Under the pieces are notes generated by a model, which saw only the letters and a program-made list of their open reading frames with translations, ran no database searches and was not told where the DNA came from. The position numbers and the translations under genes were made by a program. DNA of 64,000 bases from Apteryx mantelli (lineage: Eukaryota; Chordata; Aves; Apterygiformes; Apterygidae), in the NCBI RefSeq assembly GCF_036417845.1, contig NC_089981.1, positions 64,197,268 through 64,261,267 of the forward strand. The letters run 5' to 3'. Below, in pieces: positions 35,547 to 48,400 of the stretch (position 1 is its first letter; each line of letters begins with the position of its first letter).

Positions 35547-37298
35547 AAGCTCTGTGAGGACTGAAGAGGGGTTTCCAGCCCTGCCTTACAGGAACACCAG
35601 GTCGCAGAAATGCCAAGCCAAATGGCACTTGATCCCATAAATGTGAGACAGATAAACACAAGGAAGAAAGACAAGAAAAGGGGCTGGTGGTTGAAGACAC
35701 TTTTTATCCTGGAGCAGGTTTGTGGGAGCGCAGCCACAGCCACACAAGGAGTCATCTCATAGTCTTCAAGGAAGGAAACACAAAATGAAAATAAACTAAA
35801 TAAACAGAAAATAACAGGCATTTCAACAGAGTAGCAAGACCATCACCCATAGTTATCCCCAAAGACGCTGCATTAATTCAGAGACACTTTTTCTTCCCCC
35901 CAGTCCTGCTACCCTCATTCAGCAACGAGACCCCAGCATGCCCCTGCCAGGCACTTGTTAAACTCCCATGTAGAGCCTGGGGGTGCCAGGGACAGAGGAG
36001 AAGGGGTGAAGGGTGGGCACAGGGTTGGATGGGGTGGTAGGCATTGCTTTTCCCTCCAGCTTGGGCAGGAGGAGCACAGCACCCTTGCTTGGCAGGGTGC
36101 AGGAGATCCAGCTGGGAAGCTCTGGACAGGGGCTTCCGGCTCCCCCAGGCTCAGCCCAGCACAGCCTGGCCTGGCACAGGCAGATTATATCGGATGGCTG
36201 CAAACTTAGTGTGCCTCTTATAGGAGGTTCAACAATGCTTCCAGTTTGTCCTGGTATGCATGCTATAACTCCTCCTCCTCCATGGCCCTTCCTCAGCTAA
36301 AGACTCTCTTCCTCTTCCTCATGCTGTGAACAGTTCATCTTCCAGTGTTCCTGAGACTGAAAGGATAGAAGCAGTACCAAGTGCCCTTGGGCCAGCTTTC
36401 TATCGTAAGAACCCACATAGCTCACCCAGAGCCAGCTCAGTGCATGGAAAGGGATTGTGTACCACAAGTGCCAGGAAGAATGGGCCAACACGGGACAGAG
36501 CCAGCCTGCAGTGTCAATGTACCTGCAGTGGAAAACTGAAAGTCAGCTTCTTTCCCAGTTGCTACAGATGGGTGAAAGGAGCTCCAACAGCAGCATGCAT
36601 ACCACATGCAGTAAAAAAAAAGTCACTTGAAATCCACTAGGAATGTCACTTTTTCCTGCTTCTGGATGGCCTGGCTGAGAGCTGACCAGCTGCTATATCA
36701 CCACCAGGCCCCCATGTGCTGCAGTGTACCTCCCTTTAGTCAAAGGAGTACCTAAACTAAGCAAGCATGGGTAGCTCTGAACTGATCCGTGCTGAAATAG
36801 CTCTCACCTATGGGTGCTGAGCTTGTGTGATGCTGCTCAGAAATCTCCCCAGGAAGACACCAAGCTGATGCTGCCACAGGAAGAGGAACCGCCACCTCCC
36901 CACAGTAACCATTGCCCCACAGACCCTGACCCTTCCCTTCCCACAGTGCCAACTAGTCTGGCTTTGCAGGACTCTGACAGGGGCAAGCACTGGGGGCATG
37001 GTCATCCCTTTACCCTCCTCAGCTCCATGGCTAGAGCCAGCCATGTCCTGATGTTGAAGACCAGTACTAAAATGTCCAAAAAATGAATGGAGAGTCCCAT
37101 GAGACTAACGCTGGGAGTGATCTGGAGTGCAGATTTCCCCCTGTCTCTCCCTAAAGCAGACCTGCCCTGAGAGCCATGAAGGGCATGGAGAAGTTAACTC
37201 TGCAGCTGGGGAGACATGTGCAATTTGGCAAGGATAGGTTCTTTCCACAGAGGCTGCTATTTCTGCATGACCTAATCTGGGTTTGCTGATTCTTTGCG

Positions 37299-37311
37299 CT
37301 GTGAGTCACAG
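37299..37311. promoter_or_regulatory. Palindromic AP-1 site
   Basis: CTGTGAGTCACAG is a 13-bp palindrome centred on the AP-1 core TGAGTCA (37302-37308). The symmetrical flanks make it a stronger candidate than an isolated core. Confidence 0.4.
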
Positions 37312-38191
37312 TGTGCATGGTCCCCTGGTCGCTGTGTTGGGCTGCAGGACTTCACAGTAGCCTTTTGCTCTTCCCAGAAAGAACGACTCCCTTTGACTTT
37401 GGTGCCGTGTGGTGTTTGATACTTTCCCATTTACACATAGTAAGATCACCATCGCTGTGATCTGCAGTGATGGTGGATTGACATGGTAAGACCTTCTCAG
37501 CAACAAGCAACATGTTACCTGGCCAGGACTCACACTGGTCCAGAGCGATGCCTGTATGAACAGTTTCCCTAAAAGCCATTTACAGCTCTCCAGAGGTGAA
37601 GGTCTTGGAGAGATGCAGCAGCTAGTGTAGGGCTGCCTGTCTCGTCAAAGTAAAGCTTTACAGAGCTGTGTGGAGGGGAGAAAAACTTGGTATAAAAATA
37701 AAGCAGAAGCTGGTCACCCATGGCAAGACGAGGGCTGCCTTCCTCACCAGCCTGCCCAGCACCCATGGAAAAGCTTGTGCCACCAGTAAGCCTGGCCACT
37801 CCATCTGAGGGCTCTCCATCCCAGCCCACAGCTAGTGCGGCAGCTGAACCCTGAGACTGCAGGTTCCCAAGCTGCAAGCGCTGGGCCCTGGGTACCAGAT
37901 TAGCTCTTTTTATTTCCTTTCATTTAGCAGAATCCTGCAGAGCTGGGCAGCTGCCAGTCAGTCTGTCAAGACGCAAACTATTTTGGGAATTTTTATGATG
38001 GAACAATATTTTTTCGGTAAACAAACGGAAAGCTGTTAAACAGGGACCTTCACCTCACAGCTCCCAGTTCAGTTCCCTCACTGCTGTGATACCACAGTGA
38101 CTGTACTGTCCACTCTGCAGAGCTCCCTTCATGGCTCCAGCAGGGGCAAAACAAATAGAAGCTTTTTTCCCCTTTTCATGAACTCCTCAAC

Positions 38192-38207
38192 AAAAAAAAA
38201 AAAAAAA
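38192..38207 (+). repeat. Poly-A run, 16 bases
   Basis: An A homopolymer followed by GAGAAGAAAAAGAG. No adjoining retrogene or SINE body was recognised upstream. Confidence 0.95.
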
Positions 38208-38764
38208 GAGAAGAAAAAGAGCCATTTTGGTTGAAGTGGCAGAAGCATTTTCTTGGTGGAGTTAACCCCTCATGCATCTGAGTGTATGCTGTATATTGGC
38301 TCATTAGTAGTGCTGAGACTCTCTGTATGCTGTCTTACCCAATTGTGCAGCATTTAGCCACATCCCAGGCTGGATTTTCTCAGGACTGCTGGAATCAAAT
38401 CCAACCCAGCAGTGACACAGGGCTGACTGTGCACAAAAGGAAGACTTCCTTTTTTGAAGTGTCTGTTAATAGGAAGCCCTGATGGAGTCAGAGGGTGCAT
38501 GGACGAAGATGTTGTTTGTACAGAAGAATGAAGCAGGGAAAGGAAAGGCAGAAATCTGTAACACACTAAAATGGAGGTACCACATTTCTCAGGGAAAGAA
38601 CCCATAAAGGGCTAATTAGTCCTTCTTGCTGACAAGGGCTAAAATTGATTTCATGATTCCTCATGTATCTTTGGCAGTGGAGAATCCAATCTCACGTGGG
38701 GTGTATCTGCCCCGGACTTTTGGGGAGTTGGTTGATGTCAATCAACTGGAGTGAGCCAACTGAT

Positions 38765-38821
38765 AGAGTAACTGATAGAAACCAGCAGCTGTGCACAGAA
38801 ATAGGGGAGGGCAGAGTGAGC
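38765..38821 (+). repeat. 57-bp perfect direct repeat, copy 1
   Basis: All 57 bases, starting AGAGTAACTGATAGAAACC and ending GGGCAGAGTGAGC, recur unchanged at 44693-44749. In this copy the left flank adds a local near-tandem AACTGATAGAGT, and GAGTGAGCCAA occurs just upstream. This makes it the likelier source of the two. Confidence 0.95.
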
Positions 38822-41800
38822 CATTTGTATGCACTAGTCCATTCCACACACGTTTTGTCCATGTCACAAAGGCTTGTGGTTTTCCTCAGTTCCTGGAATG
38901 TCCAGTCCAGTTTGTACAACAGTGTTGGCTCACACAGGCCCTACTGGCAGTCCATTAGCTTCACAGCAGGCAGATCACTGAAGTGTCTCGAGGGATGGCA
39001 TTCTGCTTCTCTCCTCTGCCCCTTGTTCCACTGTCAAACTGCTAGGGATTTGTAGTGTGCCCCATTGAAAACTCATAGAGTGGGACCTTTTGCTTGCCCC
39101 ATCCCGATTCTGCCTTGGTATCTCTCTTGTAATTCATTAACTGTTCTCATTCTGCGACTCTGCTACTAATGACTTATGACTTTTTCAGGGAAGCCTTCAG
39201 TAAAGTTGCCAGCGAGCAATTGCACCTTCTCCCTGGCCAGCTGCCTTCCCTTCTCCGTGGGCAGTAGCAAGCCCTGCACTTTCCTCTCTCATTCTCTGGT
39301 TTCTCTGGTTTCTTCTGTTTGCTTTTACAGTCTCAGCAGGTCAGCATTGGAGCCTTTGCCCCTTACCCTGCTCCGTCTCACTCTGACACTTCCTGTAATT
39401 TCTCCCATGCCCATTCATACATATGAACCTCTTCTCACTTGCAGGTCTTTAAAACCCTCCCAGGGCAGCTTCCGTACCCTGTTGTTACTTATCTTCCTGC
39501 CCTTTGCCCAGAATGGCTTTCTTTGGCTTTGCGTTGAGTGTTCTGTCCTTTGCCGTATAGGAGAGGAACTCATCTGGTCCCACCATGCAAGCACCTTTAC
39601 TGTATGCTAGGGATGAGAGTCCCAGGAGCGCTCGGAGGACACAGGGTGAGCATCTCAGGGACTGTGGCAGTGGTACCGTATGAGATGCACACCAATTCTC
39701 AAGCCCCCTGTCATTTAAGGCAGCCGCATTCTGCAGATGGATGTACAGAGACCAATGTACTTAAGTACTTTGGATTCCAAGTCTGCACTTTAAACAGACA
39801 CATAAGCTGTCAAAATCCCTGTGGCTCTTATCTCCTGTGATTACAGCTTCTACTGTCTGTTATTGGAGTCCCACTCCTATTTCCTCTTCCTGCTTTGGCT
39901 TTTCTCTCTTTACCCACTAATTTCCCTTTTCTTCGCACCCTTCATCTCAGCCCCATGAAGTTCAGCGTGCTTATCTCTCTGGTCCATCTGCCTCTCAGAG
40001 AACGAACTCTATCCCTGATAAACAACCCAGCTCCTCTCCTCTTTATCTCTTTCTCCTGAACTGGTCTTGCTCTTCTCTAGGGCCTTATCTCTCTAGTACT
40101 CAGTGACTTACCAAATCAGTGTCTCTTATGCCTGCCACTCCCATTCCTCCTGCTCAGCCTCATTCCTTCCCTAAAGAAGGCTTCACTTTCTGCAGTTTTA
40201 TTCCTCTAGCTTTTATCAGCCTTTGTATCCCTCAGGTCCAGCTGCGCTTTGCCTTCTCTGCCAGCCCAGGGACTACACTCCATAAAGGTAGTCACATTGG
40301 AAAAGGAGATGACAGGAAAGTGCAGGACAGTCCTACAGCAAGTCATGTCAATATAATGTGTTCCCCTGGTATCTCATGCCTGTCTTGTAGTTTTCCAGCC
40401 CTTTCTTCTTAGGGTCAGGCCCTTAGAGCCAGCTTTACAATCCTCCACTTGGGTTTGAGCACTCATCACATGCAGGCATAGTAGAATACAGTTTCTTGTC
40501 CCAGCTTCTCCTCTGCTGCGACTCAGCCACAACTGCTTATAGCTCTAGACACTGGGCACCAAAAGGGCTTTGCAACTAGCCTCAGTAATGATACCGCTCT
40601 CTCAGGCACAGGCACTGGGATGATGGAGTAGTCCCCCAAGCAGGATCAGGTGCATGAGCTGTCAATGGGCCTCCAGGCATATACTCTCACACCCTTGGTG
40701 CTGGGAGTGGGTTTCAAACAGCTGCCTGCCTGCTGCTCATTTTCCTTTCAAAAACATTAGTCAAAATATCTGAGCTTTGGGAGGCCCATCTGAGAGACTG
40801 CTACCCCCAGGGAGGAGCTGATGACTTCAGGCCTGGTGAATGATATTGCTATGGATGCCTGAGGTAAATGACAAAGCTTAAGGCAGGGATGTGCTCAAGA
40901 CCATGGCCTGGTGGCCTCAGTGAGGGCATGGGGAGGCTGTCAGAGAAACATTTGCCTACCTCACATGTCCCCAGTCTCTATAGCTCACACGGTCGTGAGT
41001 GAACTGGCCTGTTTGTTGCTAATGGATAGGGCTGAGTGAAATCAGTGTGGCTTTTCTGTGGCCCGTGTGGCTCTTCTGGGCCATAAGACATTGCTGGATA
41101 GAAGTTGAAGGTGCATGAGGAGCAGAAGGGCCTTTATATAGGTGTTTTCCTTTGCCTATGGTTTCCCCAACCATAGAGTGGTTGTGGCTGTTCCTTCAGA
41201 CAGATTGTAGATAAATACACCTACAAGGCTTGAAGGCGGATTTGTCCCTCTGTGGTGGTGACAGTACCTAGATGGGCCGTGGGATCATTTTATCTAGGGG
41301 TCCTCCCACAAGGGTGCTTCTGTATGTAAGAGGAGCAGGGAAAAGGTCTTAAACAGTGACACTGGCAAAATTAATGCCCTTTACAGGAGCTTGCGGCCTG
41401 CCTTGTCTTTGCTCTGTCTGCCTGTACGTCTTGTGAAGGATGTTCTTTCTCTCAGCTTCCAACCTGCAGGCATCTCCTGGTCCTCTGTTGTTTATGACAC
41501 TGCAATTTGTTGCCTTGGAAATAAGTGCTGTTTTATCCCAAACAGAGCCTACAGTTTCACAGTGTGATCAAGCACGAGGAGCAGATGCTTTCCCCCATCT
41601 CTTCTGTTGTATTTCCCATTATCCTCGTCCACAGTTGGATGACAGGAATCTATGATTCAGTACAAATATCTGCGTCCCAGCTGTATCTACCAATGTCAGC
41701 TGGGAAGCCATGTTTCTGCTGGGATATGACATGCCTCTGGGTCTAGCATCACTATTTTGGCTTCTTGTAAACGGAACTTGACCAAAAGCCTAAAATAAAC

Positions 41801-44692
41801 ATCTTTTCTTGCTGACTTCAGTCGTGCCTATGAGCGGGTGGCAGGAGGAAGGTTTAACACCTGCAGTTTTTGTTTCCCAGGGCTCTGTAGATCTCTTCAA
41901 AGGCTTCCAGCCCTCTGCAAGCTCATTTTACTGTTTTATATGTTGAACTTTGGACAATACGTCTCTTGCATTCTCTGCAGACACTGCATTGTCCTTCCCT
42001 GCAGCTCTTCCGGGCTGAAGCTCTGCTACAGTTTGGTGACAGCTGTGCTAGGTAGGACTTGGGGAACTGGGTGGGAGCTATGTCGTCATGCAAATGTTTT
42101 TTCCTGGAAGCAGTTTTCGAAAGAGCTTTTGATACTGGGGCACAATGGGGTCATGGGCTCTGGTAAGCAAATGGGGTGCCATAGAAATGTGGGCTCAATA
42201 GGGCTTTGGAGCCCAGGGGATCCAAAATGCCTGGGGGAATCAGCTGTTCCAAGCCTGAGATTAATTGCTCTGTGAAGGATTCTGTTTTCATTCCTCAGCT
42301 TTATTCTGTGTGATTCAATCTGATTTGTTTGAATTCTGTTCTGAGGCTTATGTTCTACCCAGCACTCTGCTGTCTGGATGATGTCTTTCATTGCCAGAGC
42401 AAATGGAAATGAGTAAATTTAGTCTGGAGATTAACAGGATGTTTCTTTCTTTCAGAGCAGTGAGATCCTTGAACAGCCTTCTAGTGGGAACAGTGACAGC
42501 AAAACCCAAATTGCTTTCAAGATAGAGCCTGGTCAGTTTATGAAGGGGATTATATAAATGATGCTGTTAGAGCTTGTGGCTGGATTCAGTGATCCAGCAT
42601 GCCTTCCAGTCCTACCTTTCCAGGAGCTGGCAATCTATGTTTAAAATTAGTTTGAAGGTGGGAAAATTGTCTTCAAAATTCAAATGTTCTGAATTAAAAA
42701 TGGGAAACAGATGAGAGGCTATTGAAAACTTTAATTTTTGGTAGTCCTTTTCCTAGAAGCAGGCAGGCTGCAAAGCCAGGCCTGCTGGTAGGCAAGCAAG
42801 GAGGTTGGTTTGTGGAAAGGAGCAAAATTCCTGTAGTTTGGGGTGGAGATGTGGCATGGGGAGGGCAAGGCAGATCCTGGAGAAGGAGGATACTGATTAT
42901 GGGGCAAGGAGGGAGGTGCAGGTGCAGGACTGGAGTCGGAGATGAGGGGAGGCACAGGCCTGTGAGATACAGGTGGCGGGAGGAGAAAGGAAGAGGGTTG
43001 CCATTCCTGTGTGTACATTATCTGGCTCTTTTGCTTATCACTGAATTTATCCTTTTTGCAATGAGTATCTGACTAAGGCTGCTTGTGCTGCTGCACCATT
43101 AATCTGTGGCTTTCCATTATCAGGCAGGTGCTTGTACCTGGGGGACCACCATGCTGAGTGCCAGAGATTCCTGGCATTGGGTGCTAGGGAGTTAAGCAGC
43201 CAGGCTGGAGTGGGCAAACAAACAGTGAGACCTGTACTAACAGCATTGCTTTGTGTCAGTGGGAAGCACAGGCTCCAACTTCTTCCGATTTCTCACCTGT
43301 CCAGACTGGTACAGAGAGAAAATACCTCTTGGAGTTGCAAAAAACCCCACACCTATTTACAGTGGATTCCCCAGAGCCCTCCTGTGGGGTATTAACCCTT
43401 TATTCCCAGGCCCAGAATTTCCCATGTGCTTTCTGGGGTACGAACGCTCCTCCCTTTTGGCATGAAGGTTTTCCCCTGCCATCCCTGCGGAGCTGAGCTC
43501 TTCTCCCTCTGTTGCAGAGATTTCCTCTGTTTGTTGTCCAGGGCATTGGCCCATCTTCTCCCTAGAGCAGGTCACTGCTTTTTCTTTTCTCCCCATCTGT
43601 ACAGATATCTCTGTCCCTTGCATAACTGTGCACTAGGGCTCTTTTGTGGGAGCTGGGCTTCCTGACACAGCTCCTTCCCCCTGAAAGCAGAACTTTCTTT
43701 GCTGTCTTTGGGTTGGACCTGTGATTGTGCCTCTGTTTGTCTCGGACCCCACCAGGTTTCCCTGAGATACCAGCTCATCCCCCCTCCTTGAAGTATCCTT
43801 GCTCTCTTCAGTCTTTTTCCTGGTCTCACTGTTTGCTTTCCCTCTTTTCCCTGGTTTCTGAGTTTTCTCGGAAGGAATCCCGCTCTCTGGCCTCCTCAGG
43901 CTGGAGTGTTGTGTTGTTGTTTTTCCTTTCGTCGCTATGGGCAGGGATTTCAAATACTGAGCCAAGGAGAGGGAGGGAAAGAGGGAGGCAGTGAAAGAAG
44001 AAGGGAGTGCAAGGGGAGGGACAAAGAAAGTCAGGAAAGTGAGAAAGCAAAGTGTGCAGGGGAGTGTGGTGAGGAAGTTGCGGTGAAGGAATGAAATAGA
44101 GGAGGAGCATAGAGGGCATTGGGGAAAGAAAGAGTTTTGGATAAATATCAAGGAGAGCTTTTTCGTTGATTGTTTTACTAATAACACTATTGCAGTAGAC
44201 AGCAATATGCAGAGGAAGACAAGGAACCACCCCACCCCCACATCTGCCTAAGACGTAAGATGTGAAAGGTTATTCAAGGCAAAGATACATCCTTCAGAAA
44301 ATGAACATCCAATGCTAGAGCAGCCAGTAGGAGCACAGACTGCAGCAGGGAAAATGTAAGATGGGAATTTGGCGGGTAAGAAGAGAATGTGAAGTGCACA
44401 GACCCAGAAAAAATAATGGGACCTTCTCTAAGTCTGTTGAGAGTAGGAAGCCTGGAAGAGGGCTGACGGGTTTTCTGTGGACAAGGAAGAAGGTAGAGTG
44501 GCTGACGAAGGTTAGGGCACTGCAGAGAAGCTAAATGATTCCTATACTGCAAAGAAGAAAAGATAAACTCCCTAATAGTGCAGTTCAGCTGATAAAGATG
44601 ATGCACTCTCAGGCAGTGAGAACTTACAAGAGGAAATGTTGATGTGTTAGAAAACAACAGTCCCCAGGACTGGGCACCAGCACCTCAGGAGC
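38822..44692. other. Intergenic, no gene recognised
   Basis: 5.9 kb between the two 57-bp repeats. Longer open frames (for example 43633-44241 on the minus strand) are composition artefacts of a purine-rich stretch at about 43955-44140. No domain, splice structure or known repeat was recognised. Confidence 0.5.
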
Positions 44693-44749
44693 AGAGTAAC
44701 TGATAGAAACCAGCAGCTGTGCACAGAAATAGGGGAGGGCAGAGTGAGC
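44693..44749 (+). repeat. 57-bp perfect direct repeat, copy 2
   Basis: Identical to 38765-38821 over 57 bases, with the match ending abruptly at both sides (C versus T on the left, A versus C on the right). No target-site duplication, poly-A or mobile-element end is visible. Confidence 0.95.
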
Positions 44750-44929
44750 AAAATGTGGGCCAAGGAACTGCAGACACAGGTCTTATTTTGACGCCAGGTA
44801 AATTGCTGGAATGGTCATTAAGGATCTGCAGGTCCCCTCTGCACACCCACCCGGTCTGCAAAATTGCAGGGTTAAATTTGCAGCTCACTTTCCTCTGCAA
44901 AGGAAAATCATGCTCCTCTGATCTGCTGG

Positions 44930-45430
44930 AAGTTATGGAGTGTATCATTGCTGTTGTAGGAAATACAGCAGAATGTGGATTTTCAACAAGTCATGAGCAG
45001 TGTCTTTCAAAGGAATTTCTCAATGAGGCCATGAAAGCTCAGAGCAGTTCATGTCTGGGGGCTGTGCAGAGATGGTTCTATACTAGGATGGAAACTAATC
45101 CAGAGAATATTGTAATGCCACGCAGTGAATGTGGGATACATCTCCATCTGGAATACTCTGTTTGCGTCTCATCACCCTTGCTGGAAAAGATACGGGAGAT
45201 ACAAGCAGTTAATGAAAGTTACTAAAAAGATGAAAACTTCCATATGAACAGTGATTGCAAGGAATGCAACATTTCAGTTTACAGAGAAGATAAATGAGAA
45301 AGGGATATGAATTAGATAGGACTATAACTTTTTTTAGGAAAGACTATATTCTTCAAAGTCTAAGCCAATGCCTAACTGATAAAGATAAGAAGGAAATTCC
45401 TCTCTAGAAAGGTTATTCCATAACTGTCCA
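44930..45430 (+). mobile_element. Ancient CR1/L3-type LINE fragment
   Basis: The + strand retains decayed pieces of the C-terminal ORF2 region. ATCTCCATCTGGAATACTCT at about 45138 corresponds to the conserved HLEYC-type segment. The GTTACTAAAAAGATGAAAAC part corresponds to the following K-M region. The tail reads AGAAGGAAATTCCTCTCTAG. Frames are broken. Its age is similar to the 9.2 kb copy. Confidence 0.6.
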
Positions 45431-45439
45431 ACAAAAAGA

Positions 45440-48400
45440 TTATTTAACTTAAGGATTTTGCGCTGTCAGAGACAAGTTTTTGGGCAGCTTTTGTCAGCTC
45501 CAGTACTTAAAACAGTCCTGTTTTTATAAATAAGCAGCCTGGGGATCAATCTGCCCATAGTCCAGTGTCCATTAGGGTGCTGTCAGTCCAACCATCATGG
45601 CTGTGACTGCTCTGGGCCCAGCACTGACTGCCACTAGCCCAGCCCCAGCTACTTGCCTCCAGGGCTTCCCAACAGTAACCTGGAGGAATTTACTATCCTC
45701 TCACTCCTATTGCTTGTGTGAGTTGCGTTGTCATTCCTCAGCCCAGTTCTGCAAAACAACTGGCAGTAACTTTTTTTTTTTTTTTTAATCAGACTAGAAA
45801 TTAGGTAGCGAGGGATAAAGGGAACAACTAATTCAGAACTAAATGGTGGCCAATCGGGCTGATGTGGTGTGTAGCCAGGAGTGGCCAAAGGGCAGTCACC
45901 TCTTGACTCTGATCGATACCACCCTCCTCTGTAGGTTGAAGCTGTCTTTCCTGCTGTAGATAGGTACTGTACTCTGGCTCAAGGAGTTCAACTGAATTTC
46001 AAAGTCCTAGGTTGCGTCCTTCAGAGGAGGGTTTTCAATACTGACCATCAGGTTTGCAGATAATACTAATACTGAAGGCAAAGCAAAGAGGCAGGAACAA
46101 GGGAACCAAATTCCTGAGGATCTGGGTGTTTTAGGTGGATGAGTGACAGATGCAAAGCACCGCTTAACGTAGAAAATGTTAGATGATTAGTGGGAGCAAG
46201 GAGCCAGTCTGAGGAATTTGAGTTAAACAGAGCCATGGCACAGCTCACTGAGCCTAAGTGGGTGGAAGGGAAATCATTAACCCCATCAGCCCTGCAGGGA
46301 GAGGCAATAAGAAAGGGAATCCACATGGAGGAGGTGAGTGTGGGTTTATGTCTGTCCAGGCATGTTCCATGTGCCTATTATTGCACTAGTCAGCCTTAAA
46401 GAGGTTTTAGAAAGGGGATTACACTGGACTGGCTAACATCCCAATTAGATCTAGAATAATAATTAATCTAATGCATTAAAACTATGCTCATAGATGCTAT
46501 GATGAGATTTAGGTTTAGGTCTTGTCTTTCTTGGCCAAAATGTCCCAGTGCTGTTATTGCTCACTCATCTCCATTGATGGTGGCCTCAGGAGAGCATGAA
46601 GTGCAAGCAAAGGGCTATCATTGCTGAGCTTGGAGGACAGGACACATTAAATGCCAGGGACCGTCAGGAGCCTTGTCAGCACTCTGGCTGTTGTCACTGT
46701 GCCATGGATGGAACTGGAATGGTAACCGTGATGTTGAGAAACTTGGCCAAACTGACTAGTACTGGCTCTGCCTCTGCTGCCCACTGTTAGAGGACATGGG
46801 CCTGCCCCAGGGAGCATCCAGTTCTGGTGTGAGACAGCAAACAAAGGTGGCAAACAGTCAAGAAGAGAGGGGTGAGAAGGACAAGGGTTGCTGCGGTACA
46901 GTCACATGGTGTCCTGGCCTAGGCCTGAGCATGGCTTACCAGCTGCACAATTCATACATGTGGGGAAGGCAGAGAAACACATGCTGATAGCTGACTGCTA
47001 TGTTGAAGGCGAAAAGCAAAGACTTTTTTCCAAGGACTGAGAACAACTCCTTTGCAATCAAATTCCTGTGCTGGTGCAGCTCTGTGCTACTCTAGAATTC
47101 ACTCGGTTCCTGATAAATTTGTGCCCCCTGTGTTGCGTTGTGGGGCTGTGTTTTCACACCCACAAGCCTTCACCTTCTATACGCTTTATTTAGAGCAAAA
47201 ATATGCAAATCATTCTTTTTGTTTGAGAAGAAAAGCATCTTCCAGCCAGTGAAGTATTGGCAGCTTTTTATATTTTGTGCAGTGGGACCTTTGCTTTTTT
47301 CCCAGTCTTTCCTGTCTCCATTGCAGATGCTGCCATTCCCACTTGGTTAATTTGTCCTTGTCAGCACATGTTTCCACAGCAGTGGCAAGACTGGCCAGCC
47401 CTGGTAGGGCTAGCTATGTTTACCCGGCTGCTCTGCATCCTTTAGTGAGCAGTGTGTTGCTGGTGACTTTTCTGTTCACTTTTACCCACTGAAGCCACAA
47501 ATTCTGAAAGAATTCTTATGCCTTTTCTAGCCCAAATGAAATTGTATCTGAAAAGTAAACATGTTTTGTGTTTACATGAGACAAAACCCATCTTGGGAAA
47601 AGAACAGTTCAGGCACAGGCGGCTGCAAGAACTAGGAAGATTCCCTTGTGAGAAGAGAGTTCCCAATTCAAGAAAGAATGATGCAAGTTTGTCCCTTTAA
47701 ACATGTGCGTAAGCGCTATCCTGGAGAGGGATGCTTCCCTGAAACTAGCTCTGAAATAGTTAAGTTAAACAGTTAGGACTAGAATTATCATAATAATGGT
47801 GTCTCAGCTGCCGCCAGGACCTGCAGAGGGGAAGCTCTGTAGGAAAGACAATGTAGACTGAAGAGTGAGGTTCAGCTATACTCTCGCCTTGCCCCTCACC
47901 CCTTCCCCTGCCTTCCTTCAGCACAGTCCAGGGTACGCAGCTTTGAAATCAGTGCAGAGCAAACGTGCTGCATCCAGTTATATCCGCAGTGCCTGTGTGA
48001 AGAGCCTGTGAGATAAGGAAAGCCTTTCTCTGCCTTCTCTGTCTCCTGGCTCACTGTCCTAGGGCAAGGGAGGTGCAGCTCAGAGAAGATGGCAGGGACT
48101 GCCCTGCTGTAGCCAGGAACTAGTTTCTTTAAGGCAAGGAGCTGTGGTGCCTGTGTGGAGTCAGGGCTGGTCCCATTCAGACCGATAGGTACAGGGCCCC
48201 TGCTCTCATCCCCTTGAGGGCTGGGTAAGGGAGAAGAAGAGCACAGATGAGGAAGTCTGCACTGGAGGCTGGGGCTGTAGATGTGTACATTGCAATGGAA
48301 CATCTCAGCACTGCCTGTTAGAAAAAAAAAGAACATTAGCAAGGGAAAAACTAGAAAGGGGTGGAAAAGAGAAAGAACAACTGTCTTCCTTCCAGCCCTC

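Larger units (their letters stand above)
28971..38764. other. Intergenic, no gene recognised; scattered motifs and simple repeats
   Basis: 9.8 kb without a supportable exon. It holds a 12-bp tandem array at 30387-30424, a probable old repeat relic at about 31730-31810, a MEF2 consensus at 32251-32260, an E-box at 32318-32323, a C14 run at 35533-35546, AP-1 consensus sites at 35423-35429 and 37302-37308, and an A16 run at 38192-38207. Confidence 0.5.

Noticed and set aside
43633-44241. 202-codon minus-strand open frame
   Set aside because: It covers a purine/pyrimidine-biased stretch. The translation is Ser/Phe/Leu-rich without a domain, and alternative frames are open as well.
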